From: an uncultured Spirochaetaceae bacterium | GTDB taxonomy: Bacteria; Spirochaetota; Spirochaetia; Treponematales; Treponemataceae | Direction of reading: 5' to 3' | Length of the DNA stretch: 64,000 nucleotides | Assembly: GCA_902789325.1 (NCBI GenBank) | Contig: CADANN010000004.1 | Location: 186,001 to 250,000, forward strand | Part shown: positions 7,416 to 15,021 of the stretch, piece after piece | Position numbering within the stretch: the stretch's first letter is position 1 | Layout: each line of letters starts with the position of its first letter | Position numbers and translations under genes: made by a program | The notes under the pieces: generated by a model | What the model was told of the DNA's origin: nothing | Databases searched by the model: none | The model's input: only the letters and a program-made list of their open reading frames with translations

Positions 7416-8408
7416 ATGGACTTGAAAGGACGCAATTTTTTAACATTAAAAGATTTTTCTCCTGAAGAAATTACAGGACTTCTTGACCTTGCAGCAGACT
7501 TAAAGGAAAAGAAGCAGAAAGGTATTCCAGTTGATATTCATCGTGGAAAAAACATTGCACTTATTTTTGAAAAAACAAGTACCCGTACCCGTTGTGCTTT
7601 CGAAGTTGCCGCTCATGATCTTGGTATCTGTACAACTTATCTTGCAGAAGGAAGCCAGATTGGTAAAAAAGAAAGCATTGCAGATACAGCCCGTGTTCTT
7701 GGACGTATGTTTGACGGAATTGAATACCGCGGTTTCGAACAGACAATTGTAGAAGACCTTGCAAAATATTCTGGAAAAGTTGTATGGAATGGCCTTACTA
7801 ATGAATATCATCCGACACAGATGCTTGCTGATATGCTTACAATTCGTGAGCACTTTGGAAAACTAAAAGGTCTTAAACTTGTATACTTTGGTGATGCCCG
7901 CTATAACATAGGAAACTCTCTTTGTATCGTTTGTTCAAAGCTCGGACTCAACCTTACTCTTTGTGCACCAGAAAAATATTTCCCAAATAAAGCTCTGGTA
8001 GAAGAGTGTGAAAAATGGAATAAGGAAAGCGGCGGTTCAATCATTCTAGATAGCAATGTTGACACAGCAGCAAAAGATGCAGATATTATTTATACTGATG
8101 TGTGGGTAAGCATGGGCGAGCCGGATGAAGTTTGGGCAGAGCGAATTGCAGACCTTAAGCCATATCAGGTAAATACTGATGTTATGAAAAAGGCAAAGCC
8201 AACTGCAATCTTTATGCACGACCTTCCTTCTTTCCATGATTTGAATACAAAAATCGGTAAGGAAATAGGTGAGAAGTTCGGTCTCACTGCAATGGAAGTT
8301 ACAGATGAAGTTTTCGAAAGCAAACAGTCTGTAGTATTTGATGAAGCAGAAAACCGAATGCATACAATAAAGGCAGTAATTGCCGCAACACTTGGAAATA
8401 ACTTTTAA
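7416..8408 (+). CDS. argF: Ornithine carbamoyltransferase
   Basis: Transfers a carbamoyl group between carbamoyl phosphate and ornithine/citrulline in arginine synthesis or in the arginine deiminase pathway. The 330 residues show [16 protein letters not shown] (carbamoyl-phosphate site), [39 protein letters not shown] and LKPYQV, all typical of the enzyme. The usual HCLP ornithine-site motif is HDLPSFHD here, with Asp269 in place of the normally conserved Cys; this is directly visible in the codons. The symbol could equally be arcB, since no deiminase or carbamate kinase is nearby to decide. GAGG lies 8 bases before the ATG, and twin operator-like boxes cover the promoter. Confidence 0.88.
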   Translation: MDLKGRNFLTLKDFSPEEITGLLDLAADLKEKKQKGIPVDIHRGKNIALIFEKTSTRTRCAFEVAAHDLGICTTYLAEGSQIGKKESIADTARVLGRMFDGIEYRGFEQTIVEDLAKYSGKVVWNGLTNEYHPTQMLADMLTIREHFGKLKGLKLVYFGDARYNIGNSLCIVCSKLGLNLTLCAPEKYFPNKALVEECEKWNKESGGSIILDSNVDTAAKDADIIYTDVWVSMGEPDEVWAERIADLKPYQVNTDVMKKAKPTAIFMHDLPSFHDLNTKIGKEIGEKFGLTAMEVTDEVFESKQSVVFDEAENRMHTIKAVIAATLGNNF

Positions 8409-8415
8409 GTGATAT

Positions 8416-8477
8416 ACAAGTTCGTCAAGGCACGCTACGCTTAAAGCCTTGACAAACTTGTTTAATGGCTTTTTTTA
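8416..8477 (+). terminator. Attenuator-like terminator between argF and the ACT-domain gene
   Basis: ACAAGTTCGTCAAGGC (8416-8431) pairs with GCCTTGACAAACTTGT (8446-8461) with a single mismatch. The segment AAAGCC (8443-8448), which overlaps the right arm, can instead pair with GGCTTT (8467-8472) just before a run of seven T. The two stems exclude each other, as in an antiterminator/terminator pair. Confidence 0.5.
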
Positions 8478-8495
8478 TGGAGGATAAAGCACATT

Positions 8496-8765
8496 ATGAA
8501 CGCTATAATTACAGTAGTTGGATCAGATAAAGTTGGAATCATTGCAAAGGTAAGTCAGTTCCTTTCGGAGCACAAAATCAACATCGCAGATATTACACAG
8601 ACAATTCTTTCTGGTAATTTTGTAATGATGATGATGGTAGAGCTTTCTGCCGCTGACATTGATATAGAAAACCTTCGTTCAAATATGAATTCTCTCGCCG
8701 AAGAAATGGGCGTAGAAATTAATATTATGAATGAGAAAGTATTTAGTGCTATGCACCGAGTTTAA
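8496..8765 (+). CDS. ACT domain-containing regulatory protein (UPF0237/GcvR-like)
   Basis: Small cytoplasmic protein of 89 residues consisting of a single ACT domain: ITVVGSDKVGIIAKVSQFLSEH (first strand-helix, with the GxDxxGI ligand loop), NIADITQTI and FVMMMMVELS, then LAEEMGVEINI. Such single-ACT proteins bind amino acids or other small ligands and are thought to regulate partner proteins; none is adjacent here. A strong GGAGG lies upstream of the ATG. It follows argF after an attenuator-like structure, so it may be partly co-transcribed with it and could report amino-acid status, which is inference. Confidence 0.8.
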   Translation: MNAIITVVGSDKVGIIAKVSQFLSEHKINIADITQTILSGNFVMMMMVELSAADIDIENLRSNMNSLAEEMGVEINIMNEKVFSAMHRV

Positions 8766-8793
8766 CACTAAAACAATACATTTCTAATTTTTT

Positions 8794-8822
8794 TTGCACG
8801 AGCCGAATTTCTGTGGTATCAT
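8794..8822 (+). promoter_or_regulatory. Leaderless promoter of the membrane EAL gene
   Basis: TTGCAC (8794-8799), a 17-base spacer and TATCAT (8817-8822) end six bases before the ATG at 8829. No Shine-Dalgarno sequence is present. Confidence 0.6.
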
Positions 8823-8828
8823 ATATCA

Positions 8829-10751
8829 ATGGAATTCGGCTATTCTAATTATTACATCATTGGTGAAATCATATCCTGCTGGGGTTCTTTTCTCATCTGT
8901 GTAAATACGCTTCTTTCCTACGCGTTGTATGATAGGCGTCAACGCTTCTTTTTATATGCATCAGCTTCTACCTTCCTTGCTTCTTTTTTTAATATTCTTT
9001 CTGCTTATAATATAGCTCATTATTCAGAAATTTCGCATTTTGTATGCATGCTTGTTACTTCCCTTTTTTTCTTGATGCTGCTTATAACACCCTTCATAAT
9101 GACAAGTTATGTATGTGATATAGCAATTCAAAGTAAAAAGAAAAAGAAAGTTTTTAATTATATATTGGGAATAGTTCAGACAATTTATTTTCTTATTGTC
9201 ATACTGAATATAAAGACAGGCTGGATTTTCAGCTTTGATTCTGTTGAAGGTTATGTTCGTGGTCCAGCAAAAAATATAACCTATATCCTTTCATCTGCCT
9301 ATGGTATTTCAATTATAGGTACAGTGATAGTTAATCGCAGGTATCTTGCACGCCGAATTTTTTACGTGTTTATATTGTATCCGATAATTTCAATTTATTT
9401 TGTCGGAATTCAGTTTTTCTTCCCAAGAATCCTTCTTACTGGTGTAGCTTCGTTTACTGCAGTTTTATTTGCATACATGACAATTCAGTCTTATACAATG
9501 GAAATAAATCTTGCAACAGGACTCATGACAGAAAGCAGACTTCGTAAAAGGCTTTCCGTACAGAGACGTGGTGGAGTACTTTATGTAATGACCATAGAAA
9601 ACATCAATATGATTCAATCGAGTCTTGATGTTTCAGAAATAAATCAGATGTTTTTGCATCTTGGTGAAATCTTTATGGCTCACTTTCCACGCAATTCCTA
9701 TATCCTAAGTATCAACAGACTTGCAGCCATAGGCCGAAGTGTTGATGAAGTAAAATTAAAAAGCGCTAGTGTTCTGGATGATATTAAAAAACTCAGTTCA
9801 GATATTAATTCTATTATTCCAATTCCTATAGAAACCTGTTCAGCTGCCATAGAATTCAAAAAAGAAGATAATGATTATGATTCTATGATGGATTTGATTA
9901 ACAATATGCTTGTCCGCGCAAAAGCTTCGCAGTTAAAGAATCTTCAGATTTGTGATGAATCAGTTTTTGCTGACAGGGAACGAAAGCGCTGTATTTATAA
10001 AATATTAAGACGGGAACTTTCACTGGAAAGTGAGCAGTTTCAGGTATGGTTCCAGCCAATTTACTCTATCAATGGTAAAAAGTTTGAGTATATGGAAGCT
10101 CTTTCCCGTCTTAAGAATACGGAGCTTGGTGATATTCCACCGCAGGAATTTGTTCAGGTTGCAGAAAGTCGTGGTCTTATAGAATTACTTGGTTTTGTGG
10201 CCTTTGAAAAAGTTTGTAAGTTTATTTCAGATAATCGAGATACTGTAAATGCTGTTTCCATAAACTTTTCTGTCTATCAGATGATGAATCCGAATGTTGT
10301 AAAAAATGTTCTTGATACAATTGAACGTTTTTCACTTTCTCCTTCGAATATTGTTATGGAAATTACGGAAAGCATCTTTATAGATAATTACGAGCTTGTA
10401 ATGAAGCATATGATGGAACTTGCTCGGGCAGGTGTAAAGTTTTATCTGGATGATTTTGGAACCGGATATTCAAACCTTACGAATGTAATTTCACTTCCAT
10501 TTACTACTATTAAAATGGATCGTTCTCTTGTTCTTGCTATGGAAGAAGGTCAGAGGGGAGTGAGCCTTTTCTTTGATCTGGTTAGCACATTTAAAGGAGT
10601 CGGTTTTAAGATCCTTGTTGAAGGTGTAGAAACAAATAATCAGAATTATCTTGTGGAGCGGGCAGGTGTAGATTATATTCAAGGCTTCTTATACAGCCGT
10701 CCATTGCCACCTGTTGAGTGTGTGGAGCTGCTCCGACGTTCTGCAATTTAG
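8829..10751 (+). CDS. Membrane-anchored EAL-domain c-di-GMP phosphodiesterase
   Basis: Predicted to hydrolyse c-di-GMP at the inner face of the membrane. The N-terminal 225 or so residues form about seven or eight hydrophobic helices. A following segment (about 230-370) sits where a GGDEF domain would be but lacks the motif, so it is a degenerate or unrelated linker. The EAL domain (about 395-640) has EAL at 423-425 (YMEALSRL), SINFSVYQM, VMEITES, YLDDFGTGYSN, TIKMDRSL, LVEGVET and IQGFLYSRPLP; the metal- and substrate-binding acidic residues, Lys and Gln appear intact, so activity is expected. Its stop codon overlaps the convergent dgt gene by four bases. Confidence 0.88.
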   Translation: MEFGYSNYYIIGEIISCWGSFLICVNTLLSYALYDRRQRFFLYASASTFLASFFNILSAYNIAHYSEISHFVCMLVTSLFFLMLLITPFIMTSYVCDIAIQSKKKKKVFNYILGIVQTIYFLIVILNIKTGWIFSFDSVEGYVRGPAKNITYILSSAYGISIIGTVIVNRRYLARRIFYVFILYPIISIYFVGIQFFFPRILLTGVASFTAVLFAYMTIQSYTMEINLATGLMTESRLRKRLSVQRRGGVLYVMTIENINMIQSSLDVSEINQMFLHLGEIFMAHFPRNSYILSINRLAAIGRSVDEVKLKSASVLDDIKKLSSDINSIIPIPIETCSAAIEFKKEDNDYDSMMDLINNMLVRAKASQLKNLQICDESVFADRERKRCIYKILRRELSLESEQFQVWFQPIYSINGKKFEYMEALSRLKNTELGDIPPQEFVQVAESRGLIELLGFVAFEKVCKFISDNRDTVNAVSINFSVYQMMNPNVVKNVLDTIERFSLSPSNIVMEITESIFIDNYELVMKHMMELARAGVKFYLDDFGTGYSNLTNVISLPFTTIKMDRSLVLAMEEGQRGVSLFFDLVSTFKGVGFKILVEGVETNNQNYLVERAGVDYIQGFLYSRPLPPVECVELLRRSAI

Positions 10752-12034
10752 AATGTAATTACTTCTTCGTAAACCTGAATTGCAAACTGATCTGTCATTC
10801 CAGAAATAAACTCTATTACACATTTTGTAAAAGAATCATTGTCGTGCAAATCAAAAACCGGCTGCGTGTTGTATTTTAAAATTGCCTTACGGTCTACAAA
10901 ACTGTGTCTCTCACTTACAAAAGGCTGATAGGTTGTGTATTTTATAAGCCAGTCTTCAAAGGTAGTGCAGAGTTTCGGGTAAAAGCGCAGTGCCTGAGCA
11001 ACGCGGCCTGTTTCTGCATAAACCTTCGTTTTCTGCAATGTGCGGAAAAGTGTTCCAATGATATTTTCTGCGTAAATTGCAAACTCCCCGAGTCTCCAGT
11101 GCTTGTAGATACGTGCAAAGTTAAATTTTTTTAGTTCAAGAATAAAGCGAAAATATTCATCAGAAAAACACAGGCCTTTTTCCGGGCTGCTCTGTTCACA
11201 TAAATCAACTATAAGGTCATTAATTAAAACTGTTGTATTTACAGCTTTACCGCTGCGTAGTGCATGCGCACCTTTTCGCTCAAAGCCTAATGTAGAGCCA
11301 ACAATTTCGCGCAGCTCTCGGTAAGCTGCCATATCAATTATGTGGTAAGCGCGGGCATCTTCAATGTCGCGACCAAGGTAAGCAATTTTATCTGCAATTT
11401 TTACAACACAACCTTCCCAGGTATATGGCTGAATAAAGCCTGGCCGCTTAATTGAATACAAATCAATTGCTTCTTCGCGAGGTTTTATTCCCTGCTGGTC
11501 AATTTCTCCACAATGACAGATTAAGCCGTCTCGAACAGCATAAGTTAGATTTAAAGGCTGTTCTATTCCGTTAGGATCCTGTAAGGTTTCAATATAATCA
11601 GCAAAAAAAAGACTGTTGCGTTCATGCCAGAATTTTTTAGGAGCGTTTGTGCCTTCTTTCTGTTCAAGAAGTTTATTTAAGCAGTCTTCTCCATGATGGC
11701 CAAACGGAGCGTGTCCTATGTCGTGTCCCATGGCAATTGCGCCTGCAAGCTGTTCGTTCAAACCAAGATATTTTGCAATGGTAGTAGCAACAGAAGCAAC
11801 ATGCATAACGTGTTCCATTCTGGTACAGATGTGGTCATTATGCGGTGCAAAAAATACCTGTGTTTTGTGTTTTAAGCGGCGATAAGCCTGGGAGTGCAGA
11901 ATTCTTGTGTAATCGCGTTCAAAATCAGAGCGGATTTCATTATTTCTTCCATATAATTGTATTTCACGTTTGTTTGCCTGTTCCCATTTTTTGTTTTCGG
12001 GGCATATACGTTCGTTATAAAAAGAATTCTGCAT
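10748..12034 (-). CDS. dgt: Deoxyguanosinetriphosphate triphosphohydrolase-like protein
   Basis: HD-domain enzyme that cleaves dNTPs to deoxynucleoside and triphosphate, adjusting nucleotide pools. The 428-residue protein contains YGRNNEIRSDFERDYTRIL, AYRRLKHKTQVF, HTRMEHVMHVASVA-type sequence (TRMEHVMHVASVATTIA), the HD pair in GAIAMGHDIGHAPFGHHGE, and VVKIADKIAYLGRDIEDA. These are the motifs of the Dgt family. A TTG six codons upstream (12052) would also open the frame, but a promoter with TTGTCC, 17 bases and TATACT places the transcript start at the ATG at 12034, so I start there. The C-terminus overlaps the EAL gene by four bases. Confidence 0.87.
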   Translation of the reverse strand: MQNSFYNERICPENKKWEQANKREIQLYGRNNEIRSDFERDYTRILHSQAYRRLKHKTQVFFAPHNDHICTRMEHVMHVASVATTIAKYLGLNEQLAGAIAMGHDIGHAPFGHHGEDCLNKLLEQKEGTNAPKKFWHERNSLFFADYIETLQDPNGIEQPLNLTYAVRDGLICHCGEIDQQGIKPREEAIDLYSIKRPGFIQPYTWEGCVVKIADKIAYLGRDIEDARAYHIIDMAAYRELREIVGSTLGFERKGAHALRSGKAVNTTVLINDLIVDLCEQSSPEKGLCFSDEYFRFILELKKFNFARIYKHWRLGEFAIYAENIIGTLFRTLQKTKVYAETGRVAQALRFYPKLCTTFEDWLIKYTTYQPFVSERHSFVDRKAILKYNTQPVFDLHDNDSFTKCVIEFISGMTDQFAIQVYEEVITF

Positions 12035-12040
12035 TTTTAT

Positions 12041-12069
12041 AGTATATGGCAAACTAGGTCTCAGGACAA
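12041..12069 (-). promoter_or_regulatory. Leaderless promoter of dgt
   Basis: On the minus strand TTGTCC (12069-12064), a 17-base spacer and TATACT (12046-12041) end six bases before the ATG at 12034. This decides between the two possible starts of dgt. Confidence 0.6.
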
Positions 12070-12101
12070 GTGATTCTTTGTGAGGATATATCAGATTTTT
12101 T

Positions 12102-12130
12102 TTGAAAATCTATAAAAGTAGTGCTATAAT
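12102..12130 (+). promoter_or_regulatory. Leaderless promoter of the hybrid kinase - FIST - hydrogenase-like operon
   Basis: TTGAAA (12102-12107), exactly 17 bases, then a perfect TATAAT (12125-12130). The ATG follows after eight bases, leaving a leader of about two bases. It is the best promoter match in the window and divergent from the dgt promoter. Confidence 0.7.
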
Positions 12131-12138
12131 GAAACGAT

Positions 12139-13887
12139 ATGCTAAAAGATAATAAGGTATTCAGGCGGCTCTTCGGTGAACAATATGACATTCAACACCG
12201 ACTTCTCAATATTATTCTCGTTGTTGGAATATTAGGAGTTTCTTTTGCCTGCCTGGTAGCTGTAGTAATGAATCAGAATGTTTTTACTCAGATACTTTCT
12301 TTTACATGTCTTATTCTTTTTATCATTATCTTTTATGTTGCAAATAAACTTAAGCGGTCTCAAATAGCTATTATAAGTTTTGCAATTCTTTTTGATAATA
12401 TTATACTTCCAACTCTGTATGTGACTTCCGGCGGAATCGAAAGCGGCATGCCATTATGGTGTCTTGTCGGCTTTGTTTTTCCGTTTCTGTTGATAAAGGG
12501 TAGGAGTTGTGTTGCTGTATTTATAATAAGCATTACTGAGTTTATTCTGGTTGTCGTTTATTCGTATTATCATCCTGAACTTATCATGAAGATGTCCAGT
12601 ATGAAAGTGATACTTACAGACATGATAGTTGCCATGATTGCTGTAGTTGTCATTTTTGCGTCAATCTTCAGATATCAGACTCATATTTACGAAAAGCAGA
12701 GAAATACTATTACAACTGCAATTCGTAATGCTAACGATGCTATCAAACAGAAGCAGGACTTTATTTCGAATGTCTCTCATGATATCCGTACGCCAATGGA
12801 CTCAATCATTGGTTTTACAGAACTTGCAAAAAGGAATCTGGATAATCCGGAAAAACTTGCAGACAGTCTTGAAAAAATCACCAGAGCTTCTAATCATCTT
12901 ATGAACCTTATAAATGAAGTTCTGGATATTTCAAAAATCGACAGCGGAAAATCTGTTGTAGAAGAAGAGCTCTGTAGTATTCATTCTATAATTGAAAATG
13001 TCTGTCAGATTATGCAGCACGAAATTGATCATAAAAAACTTAAGATTAATCTTGATTACAGCATGCTCGATGAAGATGTACTTTCATGTGACAATATCCG
13101 TTTGAATCAGATTCTCTTGAATCTGGTAAGTAATGCCGTAAAATATTCTTATGAGGGCGGAACAATTTCAATTTCTGTAATCCAGCTTTCTACAGATGAT
13201 GAAAGTAAGATTATGAATGAATTTCATATTCGAGATGAAGGCTGTGGTATGACTCCTGAGTTTATGGAGCATGTTTTTGAACCATTCGCTCGTGATAAAA
13301 CTTCTCCTATTGCTGCAGATGGTACAGGGCTTGGCCTTACAATTGCAAAATCTCTTACTGAAATAATGGGCGGAACAATTGAGGTTATAAGCGAACTTGG
13401 AGAAGGAACTGAATTTACAGTTACAATTCCACTTTCAATTCCATCTCTTACAGAAATTGAAGAAGAGCAGGATATTGTTATTTACGACTTTAAAGGCCGT
13501 CGTGTGCTTGTTGTTGATGATGATGAACTTAACCGCGAAATTCTTGTTGAAGCCATGCGTGAAGAAGGTTTTATTGTTGATGAAGCAATTGACGGTTCGT
13601 TTGCAATTGAAAAGTTGCGCGACAGTGAACCTGGTACTTACGAGCTTGTAATCCTTGACTTAGAGATGCCGGTTATGGATGGATACGAAACAACAAGAAT
13701 TATCCGAAACTTTAAAGACCAACGTGTTGCGCAAATTCCAATTGTTGCACTTACTGCAGATGCTCTACCAGAAGAAAAGAGTCATGCATTTAACTGTGGT
13801 GTTAATGCTTACCTGATAAAGCCTGTTGATATGCCTGAGATGCTGAAAGTTCTCATGCTGTTTTTCCGTGAGAACAAACGTTCGTAA
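12139..13887 (+). CDS. Hybrid sensor histidine kinase with receiver domain
   Basis: Membrane-bound two-component sensor of 582 residues. Residues 20-185 hold about six hydrophobic segments with only short loops, so sensing probably occurs within the membrane. A short coiled linker leads to the HisKA domain (FISNVSHDIRTPMDSIIGF, phospho-accepting His214), an HATPase domain (NLVSNAVKYS, DEGCGM, GTGLGLTIAKSL) and a C-terminal receiver (VLVVDDDELNREIL, phospho-acceptor Asp507 in DLEMPVMDGYE, KPVDMPEM). No separate output regulator follows; instead a FIST protein and an [FeFe]-hydrogenase-like EAL protein lie in the same operon (gap 14 bases), suggesting that the three genes form one signalling unit. 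Confidence 0.9.
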   Translation: MLKDNKVFRRLFGEQYDIQHRLLNIILVVGILGVSFACLVAVVMNQNVFTQILSFTCLILFIIIFYVANKLKRSQIAIISFAILFDNIILPTLYVTSGGIESGMPLWCLVGFVFPFLLIKGRSCVAVFIISITEFILVVVYSYYHPELIMKMSSMKVILTDMIVAMIAVVVIFASIFRYQTHIYEKQRNTITTAIRNANDAIKQKQDFISNVSHDIRTPMDSIIGFTELAKRNLDNPEKLADSLEKITRASNHLMNLINEVLDISKIDSGKSVVEEELCSIHSIIENVCQIMQHEIDHKKLKINLDYSMLDEDVLSCDNIRLNQILLNLVSNAVKYSYEGGTISISVIQLSTDDESKIMNEFHIRDEGCGMTPEFMEHVFEPFARDKTSPIAADGTGLGLTIAKSLTEIMGGTIEVISELGEGTEFTVTIPLSIPSLTEIEEEQDIVIYDFKGRRVLVVDDDELNREILVEAMREEGFIVDEAIDGSFAIEKLRDSEPGTYELVILDLEMPVMDGYETTRIIRNFKDQRVAQIPIVALTADALPEEKSHAFNCGVNAYLIKPVDMPEMLKVLMLFFRENKRS

Positions 13888-13901
13888 AAAGGAGTTGCTT
13901 T

Positions 13902-15014
13902 GTGGAAAGATGCGTAGTCGCCCTTACATCAAGTTCCGTAAACGAAGAAGCTTACTCAGAAATTCAGACTCAGCTTGATTTTCATGAAGCATCACCAAAA
14001 CTTATTGTTGTCTTTTCAGAAACCAATATGCTTTGGTTTTTTGTGCAGAAACTACAGCTGCGATATCCAGATGCCGTTGTAATTGGTTCTTCTACCTATG
14101 TAAATTTTAACTCAGAAGGTTACAGTCATTGCGGGGCTTCAGTTATGGCTGTTAATTCGGGCATAGAAGTTTCTGCAGGACTTTTATTTGATATAGACCG
14201 TCACCCTGCAATGTACAAGGCTCATATAAAAGCTGCATTAGACAAGCTTTCATCTTATGAAAACACCTGCTGTCTTGAATTTATGACTGCCTTTGGAAAA
14301 GGGGAAGAACTTGTTTTAGATACCTTTGAAGAAGCTCTTGATGGAACAGGCATTGTGGTAGCCGGCGGTTCTGCTGGTTGTGCACTTGATCGAAAAGAAA
14401 CATATGTCGCTCTCGGTAAAGATATTTATAAGCAGACCTGCGCCTTTGTTTTTATTCATAATCTTGAAGGAAAAATTGGATTTTACCGTGAAAATATTTT
14501 TAAGCCTACCTCTCTCCGTTTCACAGCAACTCATGCAGATTGTGAAGACCGCATTGTAATGGAATATAACGAAGAGCCGGCGGCTGAGATACTTTCCCGT
14601 TCATTAAATGTTCCTGTGGATAAATTAAAAGAAACTCTAGAACTTCATCCAATGGGACGTATTGCCGACGGCGGAATCAATATTACTGAAACAGATGAAG
14701 TCTACCCGGATGGTTCAATTTCTTATTTTGCAACAATTTATAATCATACAAAAATGCTTCTGCTGGAAACTGATGATATAAAACGTGTATGGTATGAAAC
14801 GGTCCAGCGGGTTAAAAACGATTTTGAAAAACCGTCATTTACAATTTCAATTAATTGTCTTTCCCGGTCAAAACTTTTTGAGAAACAAAATTCATTCGGA
14901 GAATTTGTAAATATACTCCGCAATTATGGTAAGTTTGTCGGGCTTTCGGGGTATGGAGAGCAGTTGAATTTTATCCATTTGAATCAGACTATGATTCTGC
15001 TGGTCTTTGAGTGA
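13902..15014 (+). CDS. FIST-domain sensory protein (FIST N and FIST C)
   Basis: FIST domains are predicted small-ligand sensors, often found with chemotaxis, two-component or c-di-GMP proteins. This 370-residue cytoplasmic protein consists of little else: an N-terminal half with KLIVVFSETN, VVIGSSTYVNFNSEGY and GIVVAGGSAGCA (the glycine-rich FIST N signature), and a C-terminal half with HPMGRIADGGINITETDEV and FTISINCLSRSKLF, where FIST C ends near LSGYGEQLNF. The GTG start has a strong AAGGAG site nine bases upstream. It is seven bases from the [FeFe]-hydrogenase-like gene and is a good candidate to deliver or modulate that protein's signal; the ligand is unknown. Confidence 0.82.
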   Translation: MERCVVALTSSSVNEEAYSEIQTQLDFHEASPKLIVVFSETNMLWFFVQKLQLRYPDAVVIGSSTYVNFNSEGYSHCGASVMAVNSGIEVSAGLLFDIDRHPAMYKAHIKAALDKLSSYENTCCLEFMTAFGKGEELVLDTFEEALDGTGIVVAGGSAGCALDRKETYVALGKDIYKQTCAFVFIHNLEGKIGFYRENIFKPTSLRFTATHADCEDRIVMEYNEEPAAEILSRSLNVPVDKLKETLELHPMGRIADGGINITETDEVYPDGSISYFATIYNHTKMLLLETDDIKRVWYETVQRVKNDFEKPSFTISINCLSRSKLFEKQNSFGEFVNILRNYGKFVGLSGYGEQLNFIHLNQTMILLVFE

Positions 15015-15021
15015 GGCATGT

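Noticed and set aside
15007..15021. TTG start for the hydrogenase-like gene
   Set aside because: It overlaps the FIST stop, has no suitable ribosome-binding site, while the ATG at 15022 has GAGTGAGG upstream.
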